Shown here one piece after another: positions 26,167 through 35,214 of a stretch of 58,479 nt of DNA. The stretch is taken from contig NZ_JANXMU010000044.1 in NCBI RefSeq assembly GCF_025354435.1, positions 1-58,479 on the forward strand, read 5' to 3'. Source of the stretch: Rhodoferax sp. (GTDB lineage Bacteria; Pseudomonadota; Gammaproteobacteria; Burkholderiales; Burkholderiaceae_C). Under the pieces are notes generated by a model. The model worked only from the letters and a program-made list of their open reading frames with translations. It did not search any database and had not been told where the DNA came from. How positions within the stretch are numbered: the stretch's first letter is position 1; every line of letters starts with the position of its first letter. The position numbers were made by a program, and so were the translations under genes.

Positions 26167-27129
26167 TTAGAACGGCGAATCGGGGAAGTAGAACTGGCTG
26201 GCGTTCTCTTTGGTGATCAGCACCGACGGGATGATGTAGGTGGCGGGCAACTTTTCGCCCTTCAAACGCGCTTCAGCCGTCAGCTTGATCGCGTCGTAGA
26301 TGAACTTGGGCGAGTACGACACGTTGGCCTGGATGCGCGGGTCTTTGCCGTCCATCAGGGTTTTGATCATGCCTTTGGCACCGGCACCACCGAAGACGAT
26401 CTTGATGTCGGTGCGTTTGGCCTGATCGATGGCTTTGAGCACGCCCACGGCCATGTCGTCGTCGGCGGCCCACACTGCGTCGATCTGTTTGAAGCGCGTC
26501 AGGTAGTCCTGCATGACCTTGAAGGCATCGTCGCGGTTCCAGTTGGCGTATTTCGCGTCTAGCAGGTGGATGTCCGGGCTGCCCTTGATGGCGGCGTTGA
26601 AGGCATCCATGCGCTCGTTGTCCAGCGTGGTGGCAATGCCGCGCATGGCGACAATGTTGCCCTTGCCGCCCAGGACTTTCACCAGGTAGTCGCCGGGGAT
26701 TTTGCCGAAGGCGGTGTTGTCGCCCGAGATGTAGGCATCTTGCGCGCTGGTGTCCGTCAGGCCGCGGTCGACCACGGTGACGTACACGCCCTTGCTTTTC
26801 ACCTGCGCCACCGGCTTGGTCAGCGATGCCGATTCAAACGGGAAGATCACCAGGGCGTTGATCTTGTTCACCGTTTGCAGATCTTGCAGCTGGTTGGCCT
26901 GCTCGGGCGCGCCGGATGCCGTCTTGACGATGACCTGCAGGCCGGGGTGGGCCTTTTCCAGGTCTTTCTTGGCCTGGTTGGCCCAGAACACGATGCCGCC
27001 GGTGAAACCGTGGGTGGCGGCGGGGATGGCCACGCCGAGCACGACTTTTTCTTGCGCGAAGCTGGGTGCGGTGGCCAGGGCAGCCAAGGCTACAGCGGTA
27101 AGGGCCAATCTACGGGTGATCTTTTTCAT
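26167..27129 (-). CDS. Sugar ABC transporter periplasmic binding protein (RbsB-like)
   Basis: A 320-residue protein with a signal peptide ([10 protein letters not shown] ... A-P-S-F-A-Q) and a type 1 periplasmic-binding fold: [25 protein letters not shown], and [13 protein letters not shown]. It would bind a monosaccharide or polyol. It lies 56 bp downstream of the permease gene. Confidence 0.9.
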   Translation of the reverse strand: MKKITRRLALTAVALAALATAPSFAQEKVVLGVAIPAATHGFTGGIVFWANQAKKDLEKAHPGLQVIVKTASGAPEQANQLQDLQTVNKINALVIFPFESASLTKPVAQVKSKGVYVTVVDRGLTDTSAQDAYISGDNTAFGKIPGDYLVKVLGGKGNIVAMRGIATTLDNERMDAFNAAIKGSPDIHLLDAKYANWNRDDAFKVMQDYLTRFKQIDAVWAADDDMAVGVLKAIDQAKRTDIKIVFGGAGAKGMIKTLMDGKDPRIQANVSYSPKFIYDAIKLTAEARLKGEKLPATYIIPSVLITKENASQFYFPDSPF

Positions 27130-27185
27130 TTCAGTTGTCTCCTACAGGTGGATAAAAAGTAGCTTGTGGCTACCGGGTTGGAAAG

Positions 27186-28187
27186 CTATCTCTTAGAGCG
27201 CTGCATGAATGCCACGCTGATGATCACAAAGCCCTGCACGGCGGCGTTCAGGTACACGCTGATGATGCTGGTCAGGTTCAGGATATTGCTGATGACCGAC
27301 AGCAAAATGGCACCCACCACCGTGCCGGTGATGCTGCCCGCGCCGCCCTTCAGCGCCGTGCCGCCCACGATCACGGCCGCTATGGCCTCCAGCTCCCACA
27401 GCAGCCCGGTGGTGGGCGAGGCCGAGCCCAGGCGCGGCACGTACAGCAGGGTGGCGATGCCCACGCACACGCCCAGCAGCACGTAGGTCAAAATTTTGAT
27501 GCGGTCTACGTCCACGGCGGCGTAGCGGGCCACCTGCTCGTTGGAGCCAATCGCCTGCACGTAGCGGCCAAAGGCGGTGCGGTTCAAGATCACGCCGCCC
27601 AGCAGCGCCACTACCAAAAACACCCACACCGGGATCGGCACGCCCAGCAGGCTGGCGTAGTACACGGGGCTGTACACGTCCGATAAATCGTTGTCCAGCG
27701 TGATCGCGCCGCCGTTGGCAAAGTAGGTCAGGTAGGCGCGGAAGATGCCCAGCGTGCCCAGGGTCACGATGAAGGGCTCGATGCGCCCTTTGGTGATCAG
27801 CAGGCCGTGCGCCAGGCCAAACAGCGCCCCCAGCACCAGCGCCAACGCCATGCCCAGCACCACCACCAGCACGGGTGAGGCCAGCATCGGCCCCAGGGTG
27901 TTCATGCACATGATCACGCTGCCCGCGATCAGCGCCGCCATCGACCCCACCGACAAGTCGATGCCGCCGGAGACGATCACAAAACACATGCCCACCGCGA
28001 TGATGCCGATGAAGGCCGTGCGGGTCAGCACGTTCATGGCGTTGTCCAGCGTGGCGAAATTGCTGTTCAGCAGCGTGCCCGCGATAAGCAGCAGCACCAG
28101 GCCAATGACCGGGCCCATGCCGTGCAGGCGGCCCATCCAGTGGGTGGCGGTGCGGGGGGATTTAGTGGGTTCCTGTGGCATGGGCAA
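27186..28187 (-). CDS. Sugar ABC transporter permease (RbsC-like)
   Basis: A 333-residue inner-membrane protein with about eight to ten transmembrane segments and the family stretch [15 protein letters not shown], plus G-G-A-L-K-G-G-A-G-type sequence ([13 protein letters not shown]). Its start overlaps the ATPase gene's end by 26 bp. Confidence 0.9.
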   Translation of the reverse strand: MPMPQEPTKSPRTATHWMGRLHGMGPVIGLVLLLIAGTLLNSNFATLDNAMNVLTRTAFIGIIAVGMCFVIVSGGIDLSVGSMAALIAGSVIMCMNTLGPMLASPVLVVVLGMALALVLGALFGLAHGLLITKGRIEPFIVTLGTLGIFRAYLTYFANGGAITLDNDLSDVYSPVYYASLLGVPIPVWVFLVVALLGGVILNRTAFGRYVQAIGSNEQVARYAAVDVDRIKILTYVLLGVCVGIATLLYVPRLGSASPTTGLLWELEAIAAVIVGGTALKGGAGSITGTVVGAILLSVISNILNLTSIISVYLNAAVQGFVIISVAFMQRSKR

Positions 28188-29649
28188 TCAGCTCCTGTTC
28201 GGTCAATTGGTGTTCTTCTAAAACGGTTTGCAGCTGGCCGCCGCGCATCACGGTCACGCGGTGGCACAGGCCGATCAGCTCCATTAGCTCGCTGGAAATA
28301 ACCACCACGGCCAGCCCCTCGCGGGCCAGCCGCTGAACCAGAAAGTAGATGTCGCGCTTGGCCCCCACGTCCACGCCGCGCGTGGGTTCGTCCAGCACCA
28401 CCACTTTGGGTTGCGGGTGCAGCACTTTGGCCAGGGCCAGCTTTTGCTGGTTGCCACCCGACAGGCTGGAGGCTTTGCTCTGCAAGTCGCCGGTGCGGAT
28501 GCCGTAATCATCCACGGCGGTTTTGAGTGCGCCCATCTCGGCCTGCGGGTCCAGAAAAGGGTGGGTGTAGCGCTCCAGCGCCATCAGGGTGAGATTTTCG
28601 CGCAGGCCAAAGTGCACGTGCAGGCCTTTGCCTTTGCGGTCTTCGCTGAGGTACGTCAGGCCCTGCTGGGCAGCAGCACGGGGGCTTTTCAGGTCGGTCA
28701 CCCGACCTTGCAGTTCGATACGGCCCGCCGTGCGCTGGCGCAGGCCCAGCAGGCCTTCAAACAGCTCGGTGCGGCCCGCACCCACCAGCCCGGCAAAGCC
28801 CAGGATCTCGCCGGGGCGCACTTCGAAGCTCACGTCGGTGGCCCAGCCGGGCACGGTCAACCCGGTAACTTTGAGCATGGGGGCTGCGGCTGGCGCGTGG
28901 GGGGCTTTGGGCGGGTACAGGTCGGTCAGCTCGCGGCCCACCATCAGGCTGGCCATTTGCTGGCGGGTCAGATTTTTCGTCTCTTCGCGGGCCACAAAGC
29001 GGCCGTCGCGCATCACCACCACCTCGTCGGTTACCTGTTCCACCTCGTCGAGCTTGTGCGAGATGTAGACCAGGGTGACTCCGTCGGCCTTGAGCTGCGC
29101 CATCAGCGCAAACAGGCGCTTGGTTTCGCCGGGGGTCAGGGTGGCGGTGGGTTCGTCCATGATCAGCAAGCGGGCTTTGCGGAGCAGGGCGCGGGCAATT
29201 TCCACCAGCTGCTTTTCGGCCACGATCAGGTGCTTCACCCGGGTGTTCACGTCGGCCTGCAGGCCCACCTGGGCGATGGCCTTGGCGGCCTCGGTCTGCA
29301 TGGCCACGTCGTCCAGCAGCCAACCCTTCTTTTTCTCGTGGCCCAGGAACAGGTTTTGCGCAATCGTCAGGTCTTCGGCCAGGCTGAATTCCTGGTGGAT
29401 CAGCACAATGCCTTGCGCCTCGGCCTGGCGCGAGGTGGTGAAATTCTGGGCCTGGCCGTTGATGCGCAGCGTGCCGCCAGTGGCCACCTCGAATCCGGCC
29501 AAAATCTTCATCAACGTGGATTTGCCCGCGCCGTTTTCGCCCAGCAGGCCCACGGTGCGGCCCGCCTGCAGCGCAAAGCTCACGCCGTGCAGCACCCGCA
29601 CCGGGCCAAATTCTTTGACCACATTGTCAAATTCCACGTTCACGCTCAT
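28162..29649 (-). CDS. Sugar ABC transporter ATP-binding protein (RbsA-like, double ATPase)
   Basis: A 495-residue protein with two nucleotide-binding domains. The first has Walker [10 protein letters not shown] and Walker [10 protein letters not shown]; the second has the signature S-L-S-G-G-N-Q-Q-K and [13 protein letters not shown]. The second Walker A is degenerate, as is usual in this family. The true start is [11 protein letters not shown] at 29649, overlapping the ROK gene's stop by 4 bp; the longer open frame upstream is only a shadow of the ROK gene. Confidence 0.92.
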   Translation of the reverse strand: MSVNVEFDNVVKEFGPVRVLHGVSFALQAGRTVGLLGENGAGKSTLMKILAGFEVATGGTLRINGQAQNFTTSRQAEAQGIVLIHQEFSLAEDLTIAQNLFLGHEKKKGWLLDDVAMQTEAAKAIAQVGLQADVNTRVKHLIVAEKQLVEIARALLRKARLLIMDEPTATLTPGETKRLFALMAQLKADGVTLVYISHKLDEVEQVTDEVVVMRDGRFVAREETKNLTRQQMASLMVGRELTDLYPPKAPHAPAAAPMLKVTGLTVPGWATDVSFEVRPGEILGFAGLVGAGRTELFEGLLGLRQRTAGRIELQGRVTDLKSPRAAAQQGLTYLSEDRKGKGLHVHFGLRENLTLMALERYTHPFLDPQAEMGALKTAVDDYGIRTGDLQSKASSLSGGNQQKLALAKVLHPQPKVVVLDEPTRGVDVGAKRDIYFLVQRLAREGLAVVVISSELMELIGLCHRVTVMRGGQLQTVLEEHQLTEQELIAHATGTH

Positions 29650-30848
29650 CGCGGGCTTCCTTTGTTTTTCAAGGTCTCTTGCATCGCCAGCACGCCCGCG
29701 CCCACCAGCCCGGCCTGCTCGGCCAGCGGGGTGTACTGGATCTCCAGGTGCCGGGTGGACAGGGCCAGCGAGCGCTGGTAGATGCTTTGCCGCACCGAGG
29801 CCAAAAACAGCGGTCCGATGCGGGTGATGCCGCCGCCGATGAACACGTGCGAGGGGCTGAAGAAGTTCACCACCGAGGCCAGCATTTGGCCGATCAAGTT
29901 GCCGGTGTGCTGGATGATGCGGTTGGCTGCTGCATCGCCATGGCGGCTGGCATTGCCCACATCTTCGGGGGTGATGCTGCCAGTGTCGGCCAGGCAGGCG
30001 GCCAGCAGGGCGCTTTCGCCGGATATGGCGGCCTCCAGTGCCATGCGGGTGATGGCCGGGCCGGCGGCCATGGCCTCTACGCAGCCCAGGTTGCCGCAGT
30101 GGCAGCGCGGCCCGGCGGTGTCCACGCAGATGTGGCCCACGTCGCCCGCCGAGCCGTTGGCACCCCGGTACACCTCGCCGTGGCAGACGATGCCGCAGCC
30201 AATGCTGGTGCCCACCTTGATGACCAGAAAGTTCTGCAAGCTGCGCTGCAGCCGCCACAGCTCGCCCAGTGCCATGGTGTTTACGTCGTTGTCTACAAAC
30301 ACCGGCGCGGCAAAGTCTTCGCGCAGCGCGTCGCGGATGGAAAAGCTGTCCCATTGCGGCATCAGCGGCGGGTTGACGAGTTGGCCGCTGGCAAAGTCCA
30401 CCGGGCCGGGCACGCCCATGCCGATGCCAATTACCTGCTGCGGTTTGGTGGCGCACTGGGCCAGCAGCTCGCGCATCAGCACCCGGACTCGGGCCATCAC
30501 CAGGCCGGGGCCTGCGCGCACGTCGGCGGCTTCGGAATGGCGGGCCAGCACGCTTAAGTCAGGGCGCAGAATGGCGATGTCGAGGCTGGTGGCACCCAGG
30601 TCGGCGGCAATCAGCACGCCCAGGCTGGGGTTGATCTGCACCGTCTCCGGGCGGCGGCCACCGCTGGAGGCCTTCAGCCCGGTTTCGGTCAGCAAGCCCA
30701 CGTCGAGCAGGGCGGCGACCAGGCTGTTGGTTTTGCTTTTGGAGAAGTCCAGCCGCTCGGACAGGGCCAGACGCGACGCACCCACCGACCAGAAAATGGT
30801 CTGCAGCAGGGTCGTTTCATCGACGGACATGTCCATTCCGAGTGGCAA
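29646..30848 (-). CDS. ROK family transcriptional regulator, probable TTG start
   Basis: About 400 residues. The N-terminal winged helix (L-S-E-R-L-D-F-S-K-S-K-T-N-S-L-V-A-A-L) precedes a ROK sugar-kinase-like domain with the zinc-type motif C-H-C-G-N-L-G-C and D-N-D-V-N-T-M-A-L-G-E. AAGGAG lies seven bases before a TTG at 30848, while the ATGs at 30836 and 30830 are too far from it, so TTG is the likely start. It heads the sugar ABC operon and probably represses it until the sugar is present. Confidence 0.88.
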   Translation of the reverse strand: MPLGMDMSVDETTLLQTIFWSVGASRLALSERLDFSKSKTNSLVAALLDVGLLTETGLKASSGGRRPETVQINPSLGVLIAADLGATSLDIAILRPDLSVLARHSEAADVRAGPGLVMARVRVLMRELLAQCATKPQQVIGIGMGVPGPVDFASGQLVNPPLMPQWDSFSIRDALREDFAAPVFVDNDVNTMALGELWRLQRSLQNFLVIKVGTSIGCGIVCHGEVYRGANGSAGDVGHICVDTAGPRCHCGNLGCVEAMAAGPAITRMALEAAISGESALLAACLADTGSITPEDVGNASRHGDAAANRIIQHTGNLIGQMLASVVNFFSPSHVFIGGGITRIGPLFLASVRQSIYQRSLALSTRHLEIQYTPLAEQAGLVGAGVLAMQETLKNKGSPR

Positions 30849-31044
30849 AACTTGTCTCCTTTTTATGTCTAACCGTCGATAGAACGCGGTCGGTGGCGGA
30901 TGGTAGACCGCACACTTCTGCCATACAAGTCTTATCTTCGACCAAATTCGGGTCAAATAATTTTGAGAGCATGTTGACATAGGTTTGTCATGCCATTGAC
31001 ACATCCGGGGGCTACCGTAGCCGTATTTGCATTTGGAGAAGCCC

Positions 31045-31950
31045 TTGAACGCCAACGACGACATAGTGCAGCGCATGCACCGCGATCTGATCGACAGCTA
31101 CGACGAAGAGCTGGAGCTGGAGATGGACGACCGCATGCTGACTGGCGAAGATGCCGAGCCCGCCACCGAAGCCAACAAGGAAGCCCGCCGCCAGTATTTC
31201 CGCGAGCTGTTTCGCCTGCAGGCCGAGCTGGTCAAGCTGCAAGACTGGGTGGTCGCCACCGGCCACAAGGTAGTGATCTTGTTTGAAGGGCGCGACGCCG
31301 CAGGCAAGGGCGGTGTCATCAAGCGCATCACCCAGCGCCTGAACCCGCGCGTCTGCCGCGTGGCCGCGCTGCCCGCGCCCAACGACCGCGAACGCACGCA
31401 GTGGTACTTCCAGCGCTACGTGTCGCACCTGCCGGCGGCTGGCGAGATCGTGCTATTCGACCGCAGCTGGTACAACCGCGCCGGCGTCGAGCGGGTCATG
31501 GGCTTTTGCACCGACGACCAGTACGAGGAGTTCTTCCGCACCGTGCCTGAGTTCGAACGCATGCTGGTGCGCAGCGGCATCCAACTGGTGAAATACTGGT
31601 TTTCCATCTCGGACCAGGAGCAGCACCTGCGCTTCTTGGGCCGCATCCACGACCCGCTCAAGCAGTGGAAGCTCAGCCCCATGGACCTGGAGTCGCGCCG
31701 CCGCTGGGAGGAGTACACCAAGGCCAAAGAGGTGATGCTGGAGCGCACCCACATCCCCGAAGCCCCGTGGTGGGTGGTGCAGGCCGTGGACAAAAAGAAG
31801 GCCCGGCTGAACTGCATCCACCACCTGCTGCAGCAAATGCCCTACCAGGAGACCGAGCACCCCGCCATCGTTCTGCCCGAGCGCGAACGCCACGAGGACT
31901 ACATCCGCAACGCCGTGCCGCAAGAGATCGTCGTCCCAGAAATCTATTGA
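31045..31950 (+). CDS. ppk2: Polyphosphate kinase 2 family protein
   Basis: About 301 residues. The kinase core has Walker A F-E-G-R-D-A-A-G-K-G-G, then V-L-F-D-R-S-W-Y-N-R-A-G-V-E (Walker B with catalytic Asp and lid Arg) and the C-terminal Y-I-R-N-A-V-P-Q-E-I. PPK2 enzymes use polyphosphate to phosphorylate nucleotides, or the reverse. The TTG at 31045 sits 5-6 bases after GGAGAA; ATG 31075 is an alternative with no clear site. It is divergent from the ROK gene. Confidence 0.92.
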   Translation: MNANDDIVQRMHRDLIDSYDEELELEMDDRMLTGEDAEPATEANKEARRQYFRELFRLQAELVKLQDWVVATGHKVVILFEGRDAAGKGGVIKRITQRLNPRVCRVAALPAPNDRERTQWYFQRYVSHLPAAGEIVLFDRSWYNRAGVERVMGFCTDDQYEEFFRTVPEFERMLVRSGIQLVKYWFSISDQEQHLRFLGRIHDPLKQWKLSPMDLESRRRWEEYTKAKEVMLERTHIPEAPWWVVQAVDKKKARLNCIHHLLQQMPYQETEHPAIVLPERERHEDYIRNAVPQEIVVPEIY

Positions 31951-32035
31951 ATACGTTCAGGCGGCTGGAAGCCTTTCAGGCTGCCTGTGCTTATCTGGTA
32001 AGCGTGAGATGCTCCTGAAACCGTAGCGGGCGGTA

Positions 32036-32123
32036 GCCAATAAGGGTCGGATCATCCGCGCGCACAAAGCGCCGGATGCCGCCACAAACCGCAAGTCGCG
32101 CGTGTGCTCCGACCCCTATTGGC
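32036..32123. repeat. Long inverted repeat, possible cruciform
   Basis: GCCAATAAGGGTCGGA at 32036-32051 and TCCGACCCCTATTGGC at 32108-32123 are inverted copies (15 of 16 match). Smaller inverted pieces lie inside, such as ATCCG at 32054 and CGGAT near 32073. It lies between ppk2 and the convergent SDR gene. Nothing in known terminators explains it. Confidence 0.7.
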
Positions 32124-32130
32124 GGTTCAA

Positions 32131-32156
32131 CGCCCCAACGCCCCAACGCCCCAACG
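32131..32156. repeat. 8-bp tandem repeat, three copies
   Basis: CGCCCCAA is repeated three times and followed by CG, immediately past the stop codon of the SDR gene. It is short enough to vary by slippage. Confidence 0.8.
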
Positions 32157-32158
32157 TC

Positions 32159-32917
32159 TCACCCCCGCACATCCGCCACCGGCTCCACCCCAAAATCCCC
32201 CCGCCCCAAATACGCCAACACCCGCGCCGCCGCATCCCCCGGCGATGTCAACTGCCTATTGCGGTGCAAGTCAGCAAACGCCCCCTGGTCCGCAAACGCC
32301 CCCGCATCCGCCCCGCGCAACTGCGCCTGCATGTCGGTATCGATCACCCCCGGCGCCAGCGAGCATACTTTCGCCCCATTCACCTGCCCCGCCTCGTCCA
32401 GTGCCACGCAGCGCGTGAAGTGGTCCATCCCCGCCTTGGCCGCGCAGTAAGCCGCCGAAGCCGCCATCGCCCGCCGCCCCAGTCCCGACGAAATATTCAA
32501 CACCCGTCGCTGCCCTGGCCAGCCCCGCGTGGCCCCCAAAAACGCTGCCGTCAACTGCATCGGTGCCTCCAGCCCCACCCGCAGTGCCTGCGCCAAATCC
32601 GTCCCATCGGCATCCCGCAGCGGCGTGAGCTGCGCCAGCATGCCCGCGTTGTTGATCAGCGTCACGCTGGCCCACTGCGCCGCGTCCTGCTGCGCCAGCC
32701 ATGTGCCCAGCCGCTGCGCCACCGGCAGGCTGTCGGCCAGATCCGCCTGCCACTGCTCCAGCACACTGCTCGCCGGGGCGACCAGCTGCGCATTGCTCTG
32801 CCGCGAGATGCACACCAGATGGTGGCCCGCCTGCAGCAGTTGCTCGGCCATAGCCAGGCCCATGCCGCGCGAGGCGCCGGTAAGGATGGTGAGGTGGTGG
32901 GGGAGGGTGTTGGGCAT
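32159..32917 (-). CDS. Short-chain dehydrogenase/reductase (SDR) family protein
   Basis: A 252-residue classical SDR. Cofactor motif T-G-A-S-R-G-M-G-L-A near the start, N-N-A-G-M in the middle, active-site Ser in N-I-S-S-G-L-G and Y-C-A-A-K (Tyr and Lys of the catalytic set). It resembles sepiapterin-reductase/benzil-reductase-like SDRs. Substrate unknown; its neighbours give no clue. Confidence 0.88.
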   Translation of the reverse strand: MPNTLPHHLTILTGASRGMGLAMAEQLLQAGHHLVCISRQSNAQLVAPASSVLEQWQADLADSLPVAQRLGTWLAQQDAAQWASVTLINNAGMLAQLTPLRDADGTDLAQALRVGLEAPMQLTAAFLGATRGWPGQRRVLNISSGLGRRAMAASAAYCAAKAGMDHFTRCVALDEAGQVNGAKVCSLAPGVIDTDMQAQLRGADAGAFADQGAFADLHRNRQLTSPGDAAARVLAYLGRGDFGVEPVADVRG

Positions 32918-32992
32918 GGAATTGTTGACTCGTGCTTGTGGAATCAGCGTGGGTAGCTATGGAATGTGTAGTGAAGGTCCGTGACTCGTAAA

Positions 32993-33042
32993 AGCGGAAC
33001 GACTTTTTTGAAAGGTCGCTTTGGGTCCACCCGCGACATTCG
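32993..33042. repeat. Flanking repeat, left side of the dmeR/dmeF pair
   Basis: Contains AAAGCGGAACGAC, then GAAAGGTCGCTTTGGGTCCA and GCGACATTCGCC. It resembles the sequence at 34393-34435 in the same orientation, on the other side of the metal-efflux genes. Confidence 0.5.
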
Positions 33043-33046
33043 CCTT

Positions 33047-34045
33047 TCAGAGTCCAACGCCCAGAACCGGTCGTTGCAAGTGCGGCGACGTCGACGTTTC
33101 AGCGGGAATTCGGTTCACTTCAATTGAGATGTGAACCAGCTCCTCGTGGATTGCGAGCTGTTTCTTGAAGTAGTCGGGAGACACGTCTTCGGATGCAACG
33201 AGCGCCACGATGCAGGCGTACTTGCCCTTACCGACCCGCCAGACATGCAGGTCGCTGATGGTGGCTGGAATTGGGCTCTCGGCGATGACCTCGCGGACTT
33301 CCTCGACGACCGGTGCGTCCATCTCGGCATCGAGAAGCACCTTTCCAGAGTCCCGCATCAGGGTGAACGCCCACGCGGCCACCAAGACCGCCCCGACCAG
33401 GCCCATGACGGGGTCGAGCCAGCTCGCGCCCCAGAGTTTTCCGCCGAAGAGGGCAACGATGGCCAGGACTGAGGTTGCAGCGTCAGCGAGGACATGGACG
33501 TAGGCCGAACGCAAGTTCAGGTCTTCATGGTGTCCGTGGTCGCCATGACCGTGCCCATGGTCATGCCCATGGTCGGCGCCACGCAGAAGCCACGCGCACA
33601 CCAGGTTGACCAAAAGCCCGACCACACCGATTCCTATTGCTTCGTCGTAGTGGATGACGGTCGGCGAGATGAGACGCTCGACCGATTGGTAAGCCATCAG
33701 GAAGGCGACGAGGCTCAGCAGAACCGCGCTCGTGTATCCGCCCAGAATCTCAATCTTCCAAGTACCGAAGGCGAACCGTGAGTGCCCAGCAAGTCTTCGC
33801 GCAGCGGCATAGGCGATGACCGACAGGCCAAGGGCCAGAGCGTGCGAGCTCATGTGCCAACCGTCGGCCAGCAACGCCATGGAGTTGTACCTCCACCCAC
33901 CCACGATTTCGACGACCATCATCACCGCTGTCAGAACAACGGCCAGCAGCGTGTTGCGCTCGGCCAAAGGGTTCCCTTCGTCGAAAACGTGCGTATGTTG
34001 CCACGCGTCCTGAGGATGAGTGAGGAGGGGAGTAGATGGGTTCAT
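33047..34045 (-). CDS. dmeF: Cation diffusion facilitator, Co2+/Ni2+ efflux type
   Basis: A 332-residue inner-membrane transporter with six transmembrane segments. A cytoplasmic His-rich loop (H-G-H-D-H-G-H-G-H-G-D-H-G-H-H) lies at about residues 157-175, and the metal-site helix has L-L-A-D-G-W-H-M-S-S-H-A. H-V-L-A-D-A-A-T-S-V is the second metal helix. DmeF proteins export cobalt and nickel in exchange for protons. It is divergent from an RcnR/FrmR-type regulator with a 45-bp gap holding the likely operator. Confidence 0.9.
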   Translation of the reverse strand: MNPSTPLLTHPQDAWQHTHVFDEGNPLAERNTLLAVVLTAVMMVVEIVGGWRYNSMALLADGWHMSSHALALGLSVIAYAAARRLAGHSRFAFGTWKIEILGGYTSAVLLSLVAFLMAYQSVERLISPTVIHYDEAIGIGVVGLLVNLVCAWLLRGADHGHDHGHGHGDHGHHEDLNLRSAYVHVLADAATSVLAIVALFGGKLWGASWLDPVMGLVGAVLVAAWAFTLMRDSGKVLLDAEMDAPVVEEVREVIAESPIPATISDLHVWRVGKGKYACIVALVASEDVSPDYFKKQLAIHEELVHISIEVNRIPAETSTSPHLQRPVLGVGL

Positions 34046-34050
34046 GGCAC

Positions 34051-34069
34051 ATACTATACCCCAGTATAT
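34051..34069. promoter_or_regulatory. Candidate DmeR operator
   Basis: ATACTATACCCCAGTATAT, an AT-rich inverted repeat around a C-run, lies midway between the divergent dmeF and regulator genes. RcnR/CsoR-family operators have this build (a G or C tract flanked by A/T-rich inverted repeats). Confidence 0.6.
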
Positions 34070-34090
34070 TTACTGCCGTAGAATGGCCTC

Positions 34091-34366
34091 ATGGGGCACA
34101 CAATTACCGCTAAGAAACCACTACTCGCCAGGATTCGCCGCATCAAGGGGCAAGCAGACGCACTCGAACGGGCGCTGACTGAGGACACGGATTGCTCGGC
34201 CGTGTTGCAGCAGATTGCTGCCATCCGCGGCGCGGTGAATGGTCTGATGGCCGAAGTTCTCGAGGGCCATATCCGCGAGCATCTCGGGGCCAATGACATT
34301 TCGGAAGACGAGCGGAGAACCGATGTCGACGCCGTGGCCGCAGCGGTCAGGTCGTACTTGAAATAG
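34091..34366 (+). CDS. Metal-sensing repressor, CsoR/RcnR family (DmeR-like)
   Basis: A 91-residue all-helical DUF156 protein. Potential metal ligands are at the family positions His3, Cys35, His60 and His64, the RcnR/DmeR-type set. The basic segment R-I-R-R-I-K-G-Q is the DNA-binding face. With no metal bound it would sit on the operator at 34051-34069 and block dmeF; Co2+ or Ni2+ would release it. FrmR-type formaldehyde sensors share some of these residues, but the dmeF partner favours metal. Confidence 0.88.
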   Translation: MGHTITAKKPLLARIRRIKGQADALERALTEDTDCSAVLQQIAAIRGAVNGLMAEVLEGHIREHLGANDISEDERRTDVDAVAAAVRSYLK

Positions 34367-34392
34367 TCTTCTAGCGCGTGATTGCGCTGCCG

Positions 34393-34435
34393 GAAAGCGG
34401 ACGCTCGTCAAAGGCCGCTTCTGGCCGATTTCTGC
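34393..34435. repeat. Flanking repeat, right side of the dmeR/dmeF pair
   Basis: Contains GAAAGCGGACGCTCGTC, AAAGGCCGCTTCTGGCCGA and GCCATTC. Direct-oriented relative of 32993-33042. Together they bracket the metal-efflux pair. Confidence 0.5.
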
Positions 34436-34438
34436 CAT

Positions 34439-35029
34439 TCAAAGCCCCCCAGCCGCCGCCCAAACATCACCATCTCCCACCCCCGCATACCAACTCCCAA
34501 ACCGCGCCCGGTACCCCTGCCAAGGCTCCGCCAGCACCGCGCGCGGGTCGCCGCTGAGCGCGTAGGCCATGCCTTCGACGAACCAAGCCGGTTTGAGCAA
34601 GGTGCCCAACACGCCCAGCCGCTCGGCCTGCAACTGGTGGATCAGCTCGTGGCGGAGGTAGTAGGGCTTCCAGGCGCGCGGGCCGATGACGGTACCCAGG
34701 GTGCCGACGGTCACGGCAGAGCACGCACCCAGGCCGAACGCATCGGCGCAGGCGGCCGTGCTGCAGAACACCACGCGCGGTGCCTTGCGCAAGGGGGCCA
34801 GGCGGGCGGCCACGAAGGTCTGGGCCTCGGCCAGCAGCGCGGTGGCCGTAGCCAGTTGGGACGCATCGTCCACGCAAATGTGCGCGGTAGGGCAGGTCAC
34901 CCCGGCCAGCGTGGGGGCCACCACCCGCACCGGCTTCACCAGCAGCCAACTGGCCACCGGCACGACCAGCAACAGCAAAAGGGCTAGCCGCCGTAGCGAC
35001 GGCAGTTTGAAAATGTGTGGGACGGGCAT
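34439..35029 (-). CDS. Membrane-anchored putative zinc metallopeptidase (HELIH)
   Basis: A 196-residue protein. Residues about 14-31 form a signal anchor or uncleaved signal peptide. Four or five Cys in the extracytoplasmic part (Cys46, Cys52, Cys89, Cys94, Cys103) could make disulfides. H-E-L-I-H at 127-131 with W-F-V-E-G-M-A-Y (Glu152) is the HExxH...E pattern of gluzincin-type metallopeptidases. Shorter than most known peptidases; no close family is recognised. Activity is inference from the motif. Confidence 0.75.
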   Translation of the reverse strand: MPVPHIFKLPSLRRLALLLLLVVPVASWLLVKPVRVVAPTLAGVTCPTAHICVDDASQLATATALLAEAQTFVAARLAPLRKAPRVVFCSTAACADAFGLGACSAVTVGTLGTVIGPRAWKPYYLRHELIHQLQAERLGVLGTLLKPAWFVEGMAYALSGDPRAVLAEPWQGYRARFGSWYAGVGDGDVWAAAGGL

Positions 35030-35044
35030 GGCTGCGAAGTAATG

Positions 35045-35112
35045 AATAAAAAGCGGCTTCTGTGCTGGTCCTGCTTGTATGGCTAGCTATGCATTGTGTA
35101 GTAATAGTTTTG
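35045..35112. repeat. Degenerate short palindromic element
   Basis: Contains ATAAAAAGCGGCTTCTGTGC and TATGGCTAGCTATGCATTG, a worn match to the family seen at 38459-38518. The remaining 100 bp to the next gene holds nothing recognisable. Confidence 0.35.
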
Positions 35113-35214
35113 AACTGTGCACAAGGCTTGGTCTGTCGTTTACCGCTAGGGTGCGGTGCTAGCATCGGCGCGGTATTGACCTCAGCCGCCATCGGATATC
35201 GGCTCGCGCGCACC

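Noticed and set aside
27153-27200. Copy of the short palindromic element between the sugar binding protein and permease genes
   Set aside because: Has GTAGC-TTGTG-GCTAC and an A-run, but the arrangement of the core differs from the family.
29650-30456. Long open frame extending the sugar ABC ATPase far upstream
   Set aside because: It has no family sequence and lies antiparallel-free but out of frame over the ROK gene on the same strand; the ATPase family start is [11 protein letters not shown] at 29649.
30965-31026. Promoter with TTGACA near 30973 for ppk2
   Set aside because: A TTGACA-like hexamer is present but no convincing -10 at the right distance could be fixed by eye.
31961-31992. 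Terminator after ppk2
   Set aside because: Only a weak five-base stem (CAGGC/GCCTG) without a T-run.
32131-32156. Three-unit octamer as a CRISPR-like array
   Set aside because: Units are 8 bp with no spacers, so it is a simple tandem repeat.
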